Origin: Fratercula arctica | Taxonomy: Eukaryota; Chordata; Aves; Charadriiformes; Alcidae | Length of the DNA stretch: 64,000 nt | NCBI GenBank assembly: GCA_947846985.1 | Contig: CANTUZ010000001.1 | Coordinates: 69,209,521-69,273,520, forward strand | Direction of reading: 5' to 3' | Part shown: positions 12,601 to 23,700 of the stretch, in pieces | How positions within the stretch are numbered: position 1 is the first letter of the stretch | Layout of the letters: every line of letters begins with the position of its first letter | Translations under genes and position numbers: made by a program | Notes under the pieces: generated by a model | The model's database searches: none | Told to the model about the DNA's origin: nothing | The model's input: only the letters and a program-made list of their open reading frames with translations

Positions 12601-13381
12601 CCCTCTTAGACTCTCAGTCCCTCTCCTCTGGTATTACTTTCTGATCAACTTTAAAGAGCAAGCACACAAAACAAAGACTCATAGGGAAATGTTTCCTATT
12701 ATTTGCACAACAGAAGAATTCTTCTCACTTTTCTCCCCCAAATTCAATACGCTTGAATTTTCAGTCTGGTGTTACTGATTTCTAGAGCTGTGGCAGGCTG
12801 CAAATTCTGATATCTCCTGATGTTTAAAGACTAGAAAAAGGGATGGACAGCACTGTGTAGGGGAGCTCCATTGCTACTCACTAGCATAGACGATTCCAGA
12901 GACACAAGGGTTAGAGGTCATACATTTACTTAAGTAAGCTGGAAGCATTCAGAGTTGGAATTTTGTCATTGTCATGGTAATGAACACCCCTGCTCTTTCG
13001 AGGACAGAAGCTGTAAAAACAATCCCAGCTACAAAAGTGCATGGAAGGTATTTGGTTACGTGGTACGTTTTTAACTTCTTGCAGAGGTAGGAGGACCCAA
13101 GATCCCATTTTCTACTTACCTATTTTTGCAAGAGAGGCAAGGAGAATCCAGAGAGTAACTTCATAGGGAATTTGCACATAGTCATAGTCCACTGTGAAAA
13201 CATGTAGCCTCGTATCTTCTGAAGAGCCAACACTATCCCCCTGATCAGGTTCATAGTGAGGCAAGAAATTCTTGCTCAGGTTGGGCTCATCCACATCAGC
13301 AGCAGCAGAACAGGACACCAGACTCAACAGCAACAGCAACCAGTTCAAAAGCTTTGCATGTGCAAGTGCAGCAGAGCCCAT
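401..13381 (-). CDS. SLC9A4: Na+/H+ exchanger 4 (SLC9A4/NHE4), exons 1-4, partial gene
   Basis: A membrane antiporter that exchanges external Na+ for cytosolic H+. Four coding exons (13381-13120, 9269-8806, 3759-3500, 618-401) join in phase into residues 1 to about 401; the last membrane segments and the cytoplasmic regulatory tail lie beyond the left edge. Visible NHE features are an N-terminal hydrophobic signal-like segment, [18 protein letters not shown] at the end of exon 1, [29 protein letters not shown], and the transport-site motif FGESLLND (E232, N236, D237, matching the family's essential acidic residues). The [11 protein letters not shown] sequence, YVEENVSQ and the position next to IL18RAP favour NHE4 over NHE2. 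Residues 143 (Glu) and 212-215 differ from what I recall of the family. No frameshift or stop was seen in the four exons. Confidence 0.92.
619..3499 (-). other. SLC9A4: SLC9A4 intron 3
   Basis: Holds the CR1 fragment at 2235-2625 and a small inverted repeat AGTTACCC...GGGTAACT near 1215-1243. Otherwise nothing recognised. Confidence 0.8.
2235..2625 (+). mobile_element. CR1 fragment (3' end)
   Basis: CR1 3' sequence in plus orientation: TTCAGCCTGGAGAAGAGAAG at the start, GTGACAGGACAAGGGGC, TGGCACAGGTTGCCCAGAGA, TTTGGACTAGATGACCTTT and a tail ATTCTATGATTCTGTGATTC. It lies in SLC9A4 intron 3, antisense to the gene, and is quite diverged with stops in all frames. Confidence 0.85.
3500..3759 (-). 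CDS. SLC9A4: SLC9A4 coding exon 3
   Basis: 260 nt, residues 243 to 328 plus two bases of 329. It starts after TTTGTAG with [13 protein letters not shown] and ends ...LYISGILA with donor GC|GTGAGT. It encodes the conserved segment [15 protein letters not shown] and [18 protein letters not shown] of the exchanger domain. The joined reading across the exon 2/3 border restores the family sequence ITVVLYN. Confidence 0.92.
3760..8805 (-). other. SLC9A4: SLC9A4 intron 2
   Basis: About 5 kb with the A/C-rich tract at 8098-8180 and a T-run at 5284-5300. No exon or transposon recognised; open frames here are short and unlike NHE. Confidence 0.8.
8098..8180. repeat. A/C-rich low-complexity tract
   Basis: Repeated AAACAAACAAAACAAC-type sequence in SLC9A4 intron 2. 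No open frame of meaning. Confidence 0.9.
8806..9269 (-). CDS. SLC9A4: SLC9A4 coding exon 2
   Basis: 464 nt between acceptor TTCAAG|GT and donor GTG|GTGAGT, residues 88-242. It carries most of the transport core: [56 protein letters not shown] and [13 protein letters not shown]. Position 143 is Glu (codon GAG, 9102-9100), where NHE4 has Gly and NHE1 has Ala as I recall. The open frame runs past the donor to 8752, but the residues after GITVV do not match the family. Confidence 0.92.
10862..11285 (-). mobile_element. CR1 fragment (3' end)
   Basis: Reverse-oriented CR1: the plus strand begins with the tail (AATCACAGAATGGTTTGGGT) and runs through GGCAACCTGTTCCAGTGCCT to CTTCTCTTCCAGG-like sequence near 11240. 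On the minus strand a 99-codon open stretch of the CR1 C-terminal region ([23 protein letters not shown]) survives, so this copy is fairly young. In SLC9A4 intron 1, sense to the gene. Confidence 0.9.
11632..11884 (+). mobile_element. CR1 fragment (3' end)
   Basis: Plus-oriented CR1 of the same sequence type as the 39.6 kb element: AACGGGCACAAACTTGAACA, GAGGGTGGCAGAGCACTGGA, GGATTGGACTAGATGATCTC, ending ATTCTGTGATTCTGTGATTA. It stands 350 bp from the oppositely oriented copy at 10862-11285 in the same intron. Confidence 0.9.
13120..13381 (-). CDS. SLC9A4: SLC9A4 coding exon 1
   Basis: Encodes residues 1-87 and the first base of codon 88. I chose the ATG at 13381 because it is followed by a hydrophobic leader ([17 protein letters not shown]), as at the NHE4 N-terminus. 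An in-frame ATG at 13450 would add 23 residues ahead of this leader and seems less likely. The exon ends ...LASLAKIG with donor G|GTAAGT at 13120/13119. The first luminal loop is short and acidic, and the first conserved NHE membrane segment follows. Confidence 0.87.
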
Positions 13382-13710
13382 GTCTGGGGCTGTGACTGTT
13401 TTGTTACAGATATAGCATATAGCGGGTGCATGAAGGTATGCAACACTCACTCTTGTTAATTCGCGCTGTTCAGAGCCACGGCCACTTCTTCCTCAGGGCT
13501 GCTTCATTTGCCTATTAGAGGTCATTTTAAAAGCCCTAATGTGCCTGTCCTGTTCCTTGTGTTACAGACGGACCTGGAGTTTATATGAAGATACCGGTTC
13601 TGCAGGTTCCTCCGACCCAGATAAACCTTGGCCACAGCATCACCCTGTTAAGGAATAAAAAGCTTTTTCCAGCTACATTTAACCAGCCACTCTCATTTTT
13701 TTTCCACTGA

Positions 13711-13733
13711 CAAAAAAAAAAAAAAAAAAAAAA
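13711..13733. repeat. Poly(A) run, about 23 A
   Basis: Homopolymer just upstream of SLC9A4 exon 1 on the gene's own side (T-run in gene sense). It may be the tail of an old insertion but no body is recognised. Confidence 0.85.
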
Positions 13734-15105
13734 GCTGCAATGCACCGCATTCAGACAGCAAGTGCAGCACGGGTAAATAGCATCAGGTGGGAGAGATGGT
13801 GGCACCCTGAGCAGGCAGCAGAGCCTGCTCCATACCTTCCTCTGCTGTCCTCATTCCCTGTCTGCCTCCCCAGAGCAACTGGCACCTCAGGTACCACACT
13901 TGGCACTGCTCACTGGTCCCGTCTTACCTGGTAGCAAAACTACTTGGTGTGTAAACAAAGGGACTCTGCAGGACTTACGGTAAGGACATCTAGTGGAGGA
14001 CCACACCAATTACGTTCTCGTTTAGAAATGTACGTAACAGCACATTATAACAATAGAAAGAGGAAGGTCTGAGTCACATCACATGCCTAAAACTGGATCG
14101 TGAGTTGTCTTGTATTTGACATTCGTTTTACTCATGCCAGCAAGGCATTTACTGGACAACCACATTATCCTCCTCCAACACGACATTCACCCTTATGGAA
14201 TATTTTTTTTAAAAGGTCAGTCTCTCCACAAAATCTACCATGTTTAGTGTTAGGATAACAAAGCGTGCAAACATAGTAGTGTTGATTCGAAGCTGCTAAA
14301 GCCTGTATTACATACATTAGAAGTGAGTAAATTTAATTTACTGACAAATTATTCAAATTACCCACTGATTTTGTTGTGTTGGAAAACAGTGCAGACTAGT
14401 GAGGACAGAGATGTATCCAAAACAACTACTGTTGAGGACCCCACATCCACAGTGCATGTGTTTAGGAGGGGATTCCTTCAGGCCAACTGGTCCCACAGCC
14501 TGAATGCCCCTTCATGGGTGGAGAATATCTTCCACTTGACGTTCTGTGGAAAGGGATCCAGTGTAGTGCAAAGCAAAAGGCAACAAGTGGTGACAACTGG
14601 GAAATTTTCTTCAAAAGCTTATCATGATCTGAACTAAATCCCCAGTGCAGGTGAAACTGCAAAATTTTCTGTGGTACAGCCAGTGATGCCATTTGATGTT
14701 CTGTTTCTACATGAGGTACTATCTTCTGCTTCTGCCCCACAGCACCATCACCAGTCGTCCCACTGAAGGCTTTGAACCCAATACAAAATTAGGTAAATAA
14801 AGCTCAGCCTGCTTGCAAGAGTTGTTCTTTTTCAGTATACTGGTCCTGTTAACAGTAGTATTTCTTGAAATCCCTTTCCAACAAGGAATCTGTCAGATGA
14901 GCTATTCAATTAGCATTATAAAACAAGGATTTGTTAACTTGAAGGCCCAATGAAGTCAACAGAACACCAGATCAGTGGCTCTCCTAGTCAGATTTTCTTA
15001 ACACTAACCATTGCAATTCACTTAGTTACAGCCATACACACACAGAGTGCAAGATTCCTTGAGAGCAGATGATATGAAACCTGGAGAGTTATGAGCCAGA
15101 GGACT

Positions 15106-15436
15106 TCATGGGAAAGACTTCAGAGTCCCTGGAATTCCACTGGCTGTGCCAACCAGATCTTTGACTTTCAACTGCAACACAGTCAACACACCCATTACAA
15201 CTGCAACACACACCAACAGACCCATGAGTGACCAGCACCAGGCAGGATCAGCAACGTACAGATGTGTCCAACTGGTAGGAATGCTTTCTTCCACTGCAGG
15301 AAGTATGGAGATGCCTGGGATCAGCCCTGACACGGTACTCCTTTTCCCAACCCCTTCGGCATACCCTGTTGTAGCAGTCTCCCATGGTACTTCCTTGGTA
15401 CACCCACAGGAGGAGGTAACTAGCTTAAAGAGTTTG
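15106..15436 (-). other. Unidentified open stretch with a membrane-like segment
   Basis: On the minus strand, in or just below the IL18RAP 3' UTR, about 110 codons are open between a TAG near 15437 and a TAA-type stop at 15106. The reading has CGCTKEVPWETATTGY, then WCWSLMGLLVCVAVVMGVL as a plausible membrane span and a short tail. I recognise no family. The plus strand is also open over much of it (15146-15451), which weakens the case. Could be chance in a GC-richer patch, or an alternative or decayed exon. Confidence 0.2.
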
Positions 15437-15497
15437 GATTTGTCCTACTGAACTGCGCTGGAAAATTAAACTGCAAGATTCCTCTGGAGTTCCTTTT

Positions 15498-15503
15498 TTT
15501 AAT
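15498..15503 (-). terminator. IL18RAP: Possible polyadenylation signal of IL18RAP
   Basis: No AATAAA is present in the minus strand between the IL18RAP stop and SLC9A4 exon 1. The variant ATTAAA here, 355 nt after the stop, is the nearest plausible signal. Weak by itself. Confidence 0.3.
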
Positions 15504-15857
15504 CTTTTTCTAGAAAACAAGTATAAAAATATTCCAGAGAAATACAGTGCAAAGAACAAAACATTCACGTGTGTGTCTCAACATCACAGAAAAACAATAT
15601 AATAAATATAATAAAAATAATAATAAAATAATAATTTATGAAAGATAGCTCACATTTACAGCTGTGGGCAGTGCAACTTGGTTTTACTGTGGGGCTGCAG
15701 CACCGCCACACTGCGGTCCTTATCACTGTTTTGGAGTGAGCAACTGATGACTGCAGTGACAATCCACCAATCCACAGTGGGCAGCCAACGTAGAAAAGGC
15801 CTTTTACAACCATGTCACCATTCCTGAGCCTGCTGTCACCCCTCTGTGAAATTTCTG

Positions 15858-16231
15858 CTATCGATATACCAGGCTTAATAACCTTTGGAAAAAGCCCTTT
15901 AGGCTGCAATTTCCCAACATCTTAGTAGTTTTCACTGGCATGTAATAATGCATATATTTCCAGAACTTCTTGTTTGGAGCAGCAGAAATAGAAGACTTCC
16001 AGGTAACGACTGGTAAAATCCGAAGAGCTTTCTTCACTACTGGAGGCAAAGTCTCTGGCTCTTGGAAAGCCTGGAACTTTATTAATACGAGCTTTATCTT
16101 TTTGTCTTCCAACGCACAGTTCACTGCTGCCTGCAGTTCAAAGATGCTTGGTCCGCTGACGTAGGCTGGGCTCAAAATAATTATTACTCGTCTGCTTTGT
16201 TTAATAGCTGTGACAACTTCATCTGTGTATG
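15858..16231 (-). CDS. IL18RAP: IL18RAP coding exon 10 (TIR domain, second part, and stop)
   Basis: 374 nt of coding sequence, acceptor TTCTCCAG|CA, TAG stop at 15860-15858. Encodes [53 protein letters not shown] and box 3 [13 protein letters not shown], then a short tail ending LSLVYR. The tail is about 30 residues shorter than the human one as I recall it. Confidence 0.94.
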
Positions 16232-17669
16232 CTGGAGAAGAAATGGTGATCATTATGGCAGTCTATAATGAACTTTTTATCTTATCAGTTCCTTTATCAA
16301 CAGCTAAACCCCAGAAACAAGGAAAAACAAAAAATAGGGATACTGAGCAATCACATAACCCCTAGAAATGTGTTTGCTATCAGAGGGTACTGCAGCCATT
16401 CTTACACAGCCTGGAGAACACCACTTTCTGCTCAGGAGGTGGAGAACACAGCTGAGACCTCAACACACTTTATTGCTATACAGAGTCCCAAGGGACACTT
16501 GTCTTTGTCCCAGGGACAGGTACTGAGGGCTTTCTAATTACTGCAGGTAGCACTGACTAAAGTTGCTCAGAAAGTAACTGCTGAAACATTTGGGGTCTAC
16601 TTTTCAGGGAATGGAGTCTGCTTGAAAAGAAATTCTTGGATGAGAAGCTTTTTCTCAGCCTAGTAGCTCCCAGCAACGACATTCAAATGGATGTATGCCT
16701 CAGGTGCAGGGGCCAAATATAAAGATCAAAACATGATGAGATTTGAGCAGAAACTCCAGTACCAAAATATAGCATTTACTGCTCTGGTGCATATGGTTTT
16801 TTGCAAAGTGAAAAACAATTTTATAAAGAACTGAAGTTTTTCTACCATCCACAAGAACCTTACCTCCTCCTGGAAGAATATCTCTTTCAAGAATGCATAA
16901 CTTGTATCCATATTTATTTTCCAGCATATCTGGAAGAAACTCCAGGGCAAATTTTTCCTCACTAATTAAAGTGGAGTCACTTTCAGAAAAGTCGAGTTTT
17001 GCATAGGACACAAACGCATCAAATTCTTTGCCATCTAAAATAAATAAATAAGTAACACTGTATACATTAAAAAGTCTGTCTGAAGCATTCAGGTTCTTTC
17101 TTAATTCTCAGTTTACATTTATATCTATTAAGTAGGCACAACACAAACCTAAAATTATCACCTGTTCAAGAAGTAGAGCCATCCAGTTACCCAAAGCCAA
17201 CCCTTACTCCTCAGTGTCTCGCAAATTTTGTAGACGCACATTATCAAAGCAAATGTCGAGGCTTCAGATGACAAGTGCAAAGAAATTTAAATCAGGCATT
17301 TTACTGCATTTTCACAAACATGGTCCAGTTTTCACCAGTGGAAGATCTGGTCCCTTCCAGGCAAAATCTATGTTGTAGGGAATGATTCCCAATCTTTTCT
17401 CTCTTTTGCCCAAACACTGATTCCAAAAATACTCATCAATGCACAACCTACTTCAAAAATACAGTGAATTTTAAAGGAAAAATGTTCTTAAATATTAGCT
17501 GCTTGCAAAAGATGCATTGTTTTCATACACTGTCATGTTCTAATCAGAGAGACTGATGCAAGTAGCAAAGCCTAAGTCTGATACAAGTATCAGCTCAGAC
17601 ATTGAGTGCTGGTCAGTTCTTGAACTTTCTTTCAGTCTCATTAAAAGAACACATTTCTGTGGTGCAGAT

Positions 17670-17700
<31 letters not shown>

Positions 17701-20700
17701 TTTCTCAGCTTTGAAACAACCTGGTACCAATGAGATAAGTTAGGCCTATACTTAACTACAAGGTAAAAGAAAATCTTATCTATTCCCTAAATAAAATTTG
17801 GACTAGACTTGAAGGAGGAGGAAAGAAAACAAAAAGAATTGCTGGTGAAAGCAAAAGGCACAGTGGACTCAGGCCAGGTCCCCGTATGTAGATGTTTGAT
17901 GCCGTTTAAGGTGTCCTAAGGTTGGGACTGCCAAATTTGACATGGGAACTATTAGAGACTCAAATCTTCTGGAATGGCAGGATATCCTCAGGCAACTGAA
18001 ATGACATCAGACACCTATGTCCAATCATCTAAGTTGCATCATATGTCAGTACAGTTAATGGAAACCAGAAAGAAATTCAGCTGTTTAATGCAGGGGCCTA
18101 TTGCAGGGTGCTACTGCAGGGCAAGCTGAGAAGCTCTCGAGATTTCACCATATTGACTACATCTTCACTGCACGGGAGCTGAGACACCTACGTCCAGCAC
18201 AGACACCCAAGTAATGGCGTTGAGTATCACCTCGTGCCTCAGTGTTAACCTCTTGATTTCTATCCCTAGATGTAAGATTAGGACCACAAACCTGAGCTAG
18301 AGCCACCAGGTTCCCACAGGATCTAGAAGAGCCCATGTGGATTCCAGGAAGCAAAGGAAATACACACAGAAAACTAACGACATACATGAGCTGGGGTTGA
18401 ACACCAAAATTCAGAACCATCACTTAGCAGAAAGTATGTCATCAAAAAAAACCGCAGGTGTGCAGATAAGGTTTGGAGGCCAAGGATGTGATTGGACAAC
18501 ACACATTACACGTCCGCTCCTCCCCTCTCTGCTCCTGGCCATACACTTCCACCAATTCCTTCTAGTGGTGCTGAAAGCTCTTGTGGCAACAGAGGAAGCT
18601 GATGCACTTTGCTAGCAACCCACCGTCTTTTACTGAGTTCTTTTTCTGCCAAGTTGAGCCAACTTAGGCCCACAAGAGTGAATCACCACCAGCAGGCATG
18701 CAGGACTAGTGTGGGCATTGAAGGTGGGGCAGAGGGCCACTAGATGATTGGTTTAGCTGAACTTCAATTCAGCTACATCCTGAATTGAAGCTCCTTTGAA
18801 AACAGTTTTGAAATGACAATAAATCGCACTACAAGCAGGATATTCCTCATTTCACCTGCAGAGGTCACTGCAATCTTATTAGACAACGACTATTAATAAA
18901 TACATCACTGTTTCCTTTTATAATATTACTATTACACCAGCAAGTTAGAATTAAGCACCACTAGGCTGTCATCGTGGAACCCAATGGCATCTTCAATGCA
19001 CAAATCTTGCCAGGTCTTTCTCTGTCCTACTGACATACAGTGTGAGCTCTAAGGGGACTTTCCAGAGGTTCTTAAATCAATTTGTTACCAAATAGAGGGG
19101 AAATTTTGAGTGATTTCCCAAATCGCTTTTGCCAGCTGCCTTAGGACTCACAAAAATACTTTCCAAAAGAGCAGTTAATTTTCTCATTGCATATGTATTT
19201 ATAGATACCTAGATAAGTTATTTCACACTTATGTATAATCTACATATACACATGCAAACACAAAAGCAGACTCAAACACCTGTATCTCAAGCTGCATCAA
19301 GAATTTTTAGAAAAATTTCTTTAAGCACATACCAGCAGATTTCTTTCAACCCATGTAAGAAAATTCTGTGTTAAGTTCTTTGAAGTAGGCACTGTCATTT
19401 CTGATATGTTTTTACACCGCCTACTATGGTGGAGGCCCGTTTTAACTGACACAATGGGGCAATGCTATTATGGAGATTTGAAATATCAGAAGCTGATCAC
19501 TCTGGTGTAAATGCCAAGATGGTCAACATATTTTTTAGAAAGGAAATATGAATATTTCCCAAATGTACACTTCTCAGTTGGTGCCCTATACCATCTCATT
19601 TCTCTCCTTTGTTTATTCTTCTGAGAAATTATTTGGATTCAAGTGAAAAATGCAATAGGCTCTGAAGCCCTTCACTTAGTTCTGAAGACATTTGATTCTT
19701 ACCCACAGGTTCTATTGAAAGCTTTGGGAGAATTAAGTTAAAATGTTGGAGATGCTTTATTATTCCCTGCAAAGGGACTGCAAAAATTCAACTTCCTATT
19801 CTAATCTTCACGGGTAAATTAGGGACCTTGTAAAAGGCTAGCTGTGACATTTCAGTTGGTGTGTTAGATATATCCTTCACACTGCCTGGCTTTTTACCCA
19901 CCTGAATCCACTGAGCATCTTGCTAGCTTTAACAACCTTTGTATTGGCTCAAAGGGAACAGGGTCATTAAGAGAATTTAACTAAATGTTTCATTCACACC
20001 AGATTAACCCACACTGCAAAGGGCAGTAGAAAAACTAGAGAAAATGAATACTATACAATGTTTCTTACCTCCCGCAGTTTCGTTGTGGACCAGATAACTT
20101 CGGTACATCAGCACTATTTCAATCCAGTGCTGGTAAATAAAAGCAGTGCACAAAAGCAATGCAAATAAAGTAGAAATGGCACTGCATAGTATGTATAAAA
20201 GAAACACTGTAGAAAGAAAAGGGTCTATCATAACTCAGGCTTCCAAAATGATGTTGACACTTAGATAAAAAACCCAATTCAGAAACGGGGGGCAAACTAT
20301 CTTACAATCTTCATTCTTGCCCCACTGGCAAACTTTAGGGAAGTCAGGAATTCATTTAGCTGCAAACCTTAACATAGACTTTCAGTACCATTAGGGATCT
20401 TTTATGAATGATATCTCCTTGATGGTATGAAAAGCCACTCAGTGATGGAAGGCACAGAGAAAAGGGTCTATCACTTGAGATGGAAAAGTCACATCAGAAC
20501 TGACACAGCTGCACACAGTGCCCCGCTGGAGACTTCCTGTGCCACTCCAATGATGAATGTCTACTGTGAACTATGGTTCAACGGTTTAATTTCCACACTG
20601 ATTCTGGTTTTGGCCTTTGCTTGAAAGGCTGCCACATTTATATCAGTTATGGTAACTTTGCAGAAACATGCATGCTAAGGACTGGGCAAACAAACAGAAA

Positions 20701-23700
20701 TGTCCTATAAAAATCAAGGAATACTATTACTTTCAGCAGCTGCTCTGCTACAGTTTAGTAGATTGCCTATTGATGGTCAGAGATGCTATTCTCCTTTTTC
20801 TTCCTCCCAGTTACTCTCCAGCTTCCACTTGGCCCACCTGCCTGCAGTAAGTCCCCAGATAACCCCGTCCTTCTGAGTAGTCCTCAGAATAATGTGCCTT
20901 TCTAGACATCTGACAAATCAAACTTTTCCCATCCAGCTTCAAGGGACTTCTGCAGCTGGCTAAAAACCCAGTGTCAATGGGGAATGAATTTGTAGCAGTG
21001 AGTAAATCAAAATCTGGCTTCAAGAGCAAATAGTTTTACCTCTCTGCTTTCTTTTCAGCTGGATCACAGCGGTGGCATTCCCCACCAAATTCTCAGCAAA
21101 GCACGTGAAGTTGCTTCTGAGGTCCCTTTCAGTAACTTCTTTCAGTTTCACAACATGAAGAACTGTGTGCCCCTTTAAACCTTTTGGATAAACACTAAAG
21201 AGAAAAAAGTAAGTATTTGCATGATACCTTTGTTGCTCATTCACACAATCCCCAAATGTCTTAAATACAGAGGAGCTTGCAACTTCTTAAGATTCAGCTT
21301 GAACTTTTAACAGCGATGCAATATTCTGGTTTGGAACTTCCATTTGGTTTTTACATCATAAGAAAATACTAATGTCAAAGGTCTGCAGGCTGAAAGGTTT
21401 GTTCTCAATTCGTCAGTGCAGCAAAATACTTAAGCACTTGCCTAGTTATAAATATTTAGCCCTCGCTGACTGCCATAAGATTACTTGTGTTTTTCTAAGA
21501 TGTAAAAAATTCCCCCAGAGGAAACGCAGGGAAATGGAACTTGAAGAAGGAGCCTCAAGAGAAAACGAGCTGGGCAAAAAGACTGAGCAGCACAGCCTCT
21601 TGCACAGGGGTAAAAAGCCCAAGGATAGGACAGACAGAATAAGACAGATATAAAAAAGGAATCTCTTTGGGGCTGAGTGAGGGTTGTGGAGAACAGATCT
21701 GTGCCTGCAACCACTGGAGAACACCCAGGGTTTATGGGTCTCAGCGTTCCTCTTTGAAAGCCACAAGTACAGGCGTCTCTGAGTGCTCCCGAAGGCGCCT
21801 CATATCATGCCACCGCAATATGACAGTCTAGCGTGGCTCTACCTCTGCTAATTCAAGATACACAGGCATGAGCACAAGTAAGGATTCAACCTGTACTGAA
21901 AGTCTGTTGGGAATGTTTTATTCATTTGGGGTTTTAAAAAATAAACAAACAGAAATTGTATGCATGCAAAAAGTCAAAAATTTGGTAAGAACATTACAAA
22001 GCTAAACATTCAAAAGTTAGGAAAAGACAATTTCCAATCTACCTCATGAGTGAGTGTGTGTGCCATGTGCATGTGTGCATGTGTTACCATCATTTGTTAT
22101 TTTTTTCCTGTATGACTTGTATTAAGAACTTGGTTTTAGCAGTGACAGCAGGGCCTTTTCTTCCCACGGTGTACAGAAAATTTTTCCCATAAAAATGACT
22201 CAGGGCTGTGCTGTGAAAGACAACTTGCCCATGTTGCCTCCACTATGTCTCTTGCCCAAGTTGGAACTGCATAAGAGAATGAGGCAGAGAAGTATAGGAA
22301 GGAAAGGGAAGCGTGGTGACTATTGAGGTTATTCCCAAGTCACAGGAAACCTTTCCCCCACACGCTGCTTCTGTGCTGGGTCTGCTTAATTCTTGCCAGG
22401 GAAGATTCCTGAAATTCAGCGTCCTGAAATTCAGTGCTGCAAGTCCTCCGACTGACTCAATAAACACACCCCAACCTCTGAAGCACATCTGTCAATGTCC
22501 ACAGCACTGTTTTACTGATCTGGTTTATTCCCCACTCGGAGACAGCTTCCAAAGACAGATTGTGTGAGTTGCTGGCAAGGCACAACAGAGGGAACACTTG
22601 AAAACCGCCGATGCAGGCCCAGGCAACCGAGCACCATTCATGTTGAAGCTGTCCATGAGCTAAAGCTTTAGAAGGAAGAGTTAAGATTGTGCAGAAGGTT
22701 TTTCTTGACTTTATGGCCATCAATATGGGCTTCTGTATGTGAGGGGCATGTGCCTGTCACATGCTTATGGACATGCACATTAATACATTGAAGAACAAAG
22801 CCTTCTGAGTTTCTGTCAGTAAAATGTATTCAGTAAAGCTGTTGTAGAAGGATTTTTCAGTGGCTGACTGTAGTAGTAATCAGACTGCTGGGTTTTTTCT
22901 TACCTTGTTTCCTGAATCAAATTCTCATTTATATTTTCTTTGTTGTTTCTTCTCCATGTTACCGTCATCTGAGAAACTCTTTCAAACCCAAACTGTACAC
23001 AGCATTTCAATTCAAGTGGCTTTCCTGGAACAAATTAGCACAGGAAAACCATGCTTATAGCTCACCAGAATATTTTTCTCTTAAATAGCCTGGGATCTGC
23101 ATAACACATGATGCTTCCTTTAATACCTACAAAGATATATATCAAGAAAAAAATCCTATGTTTTAAATAAAATTCTCATACTCCTAGAGAGCAAAGCTGT
23201 TTTGCCTTATCAAGATCTATCATTATCTAGCAATACCTCATTTAAACATTTTCTTTCGCTTTCAGATGAGGAATCAAAACTTACCAAGCTCTGCTTCAAG
23301 GATCACCACACCATTGGGATACAAGAAGTTTGGCGGATGGATAGTGTTTTTTGCTGCAATTAACAGGAAGGCTGTTAATAACTATAATGCTATCATCAGT
23401 GCAGAAGACCAAAGAAAATAGCTTACAGAATTTTTCTTTTTTCAAATTTTAGGTGGAATTTAGACATCTAAGTCCAAGAGGATGATTTACAATTGTTGAT
23501 GTGTCTGAGAGTGCACAGATAAGGGAGTTTTGACCACAAAACTTATGTAGCTACTTAAAGACCTGCTATCCCAGTTACTCTGAGGCATTGTCATCACACA
23601 TGAGCTGAGGAGCTCAGTGTCTATCCTGCACTTAAGGTTATTTAGGATGCAGAAATTAGGGACACCCCCTGCAAAACTCCCCAAAGGATTCAATTCTCAT

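Larger units (their letters stand above)
9270..13119 (-). other. SLC9A4: SLC9A4 intron 1
   Basis: Contains two opposed CR1 pieces (10862-11285 and 11632-11884). The GC-richer block at 9600-9945 is open on both strands (about 100 codons) without resemblance to a known protein. Confidence 0.8.
13382..15857. other. SLC9A4 - IL18RAP spacer and IL18RAP 3' UTR
   Basis: About 2.5 kb separating two genes read in the same direction. It should contain the IL18RAP 3' UTR (right part) and the SLC9A4 promoter (left part). No clear TATA box or CpG island was seen near 13400-13700. The open stretch at 15106-15436 is listed separately. Confidence 0.7.

Noticed and set aside
14323..14637. Plus-strand 104-codon frame
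   Set aside because: No recognisable domain, no splice or promoter context; fits a random open frame.
15146..15451. Plus-strand 101-codon frame
   Set aside because: No family features, low-complexity Thr/Ser content and opposite to the gene direction; most likely chance.
16700..16863. Continuation of the IL18RAP TIR frame past box 2
   Set aside because: Sequence after PGG is preceded by a good donor (GTAAGG) and no longer matches a TIR domain; the real continuation is at 16231.
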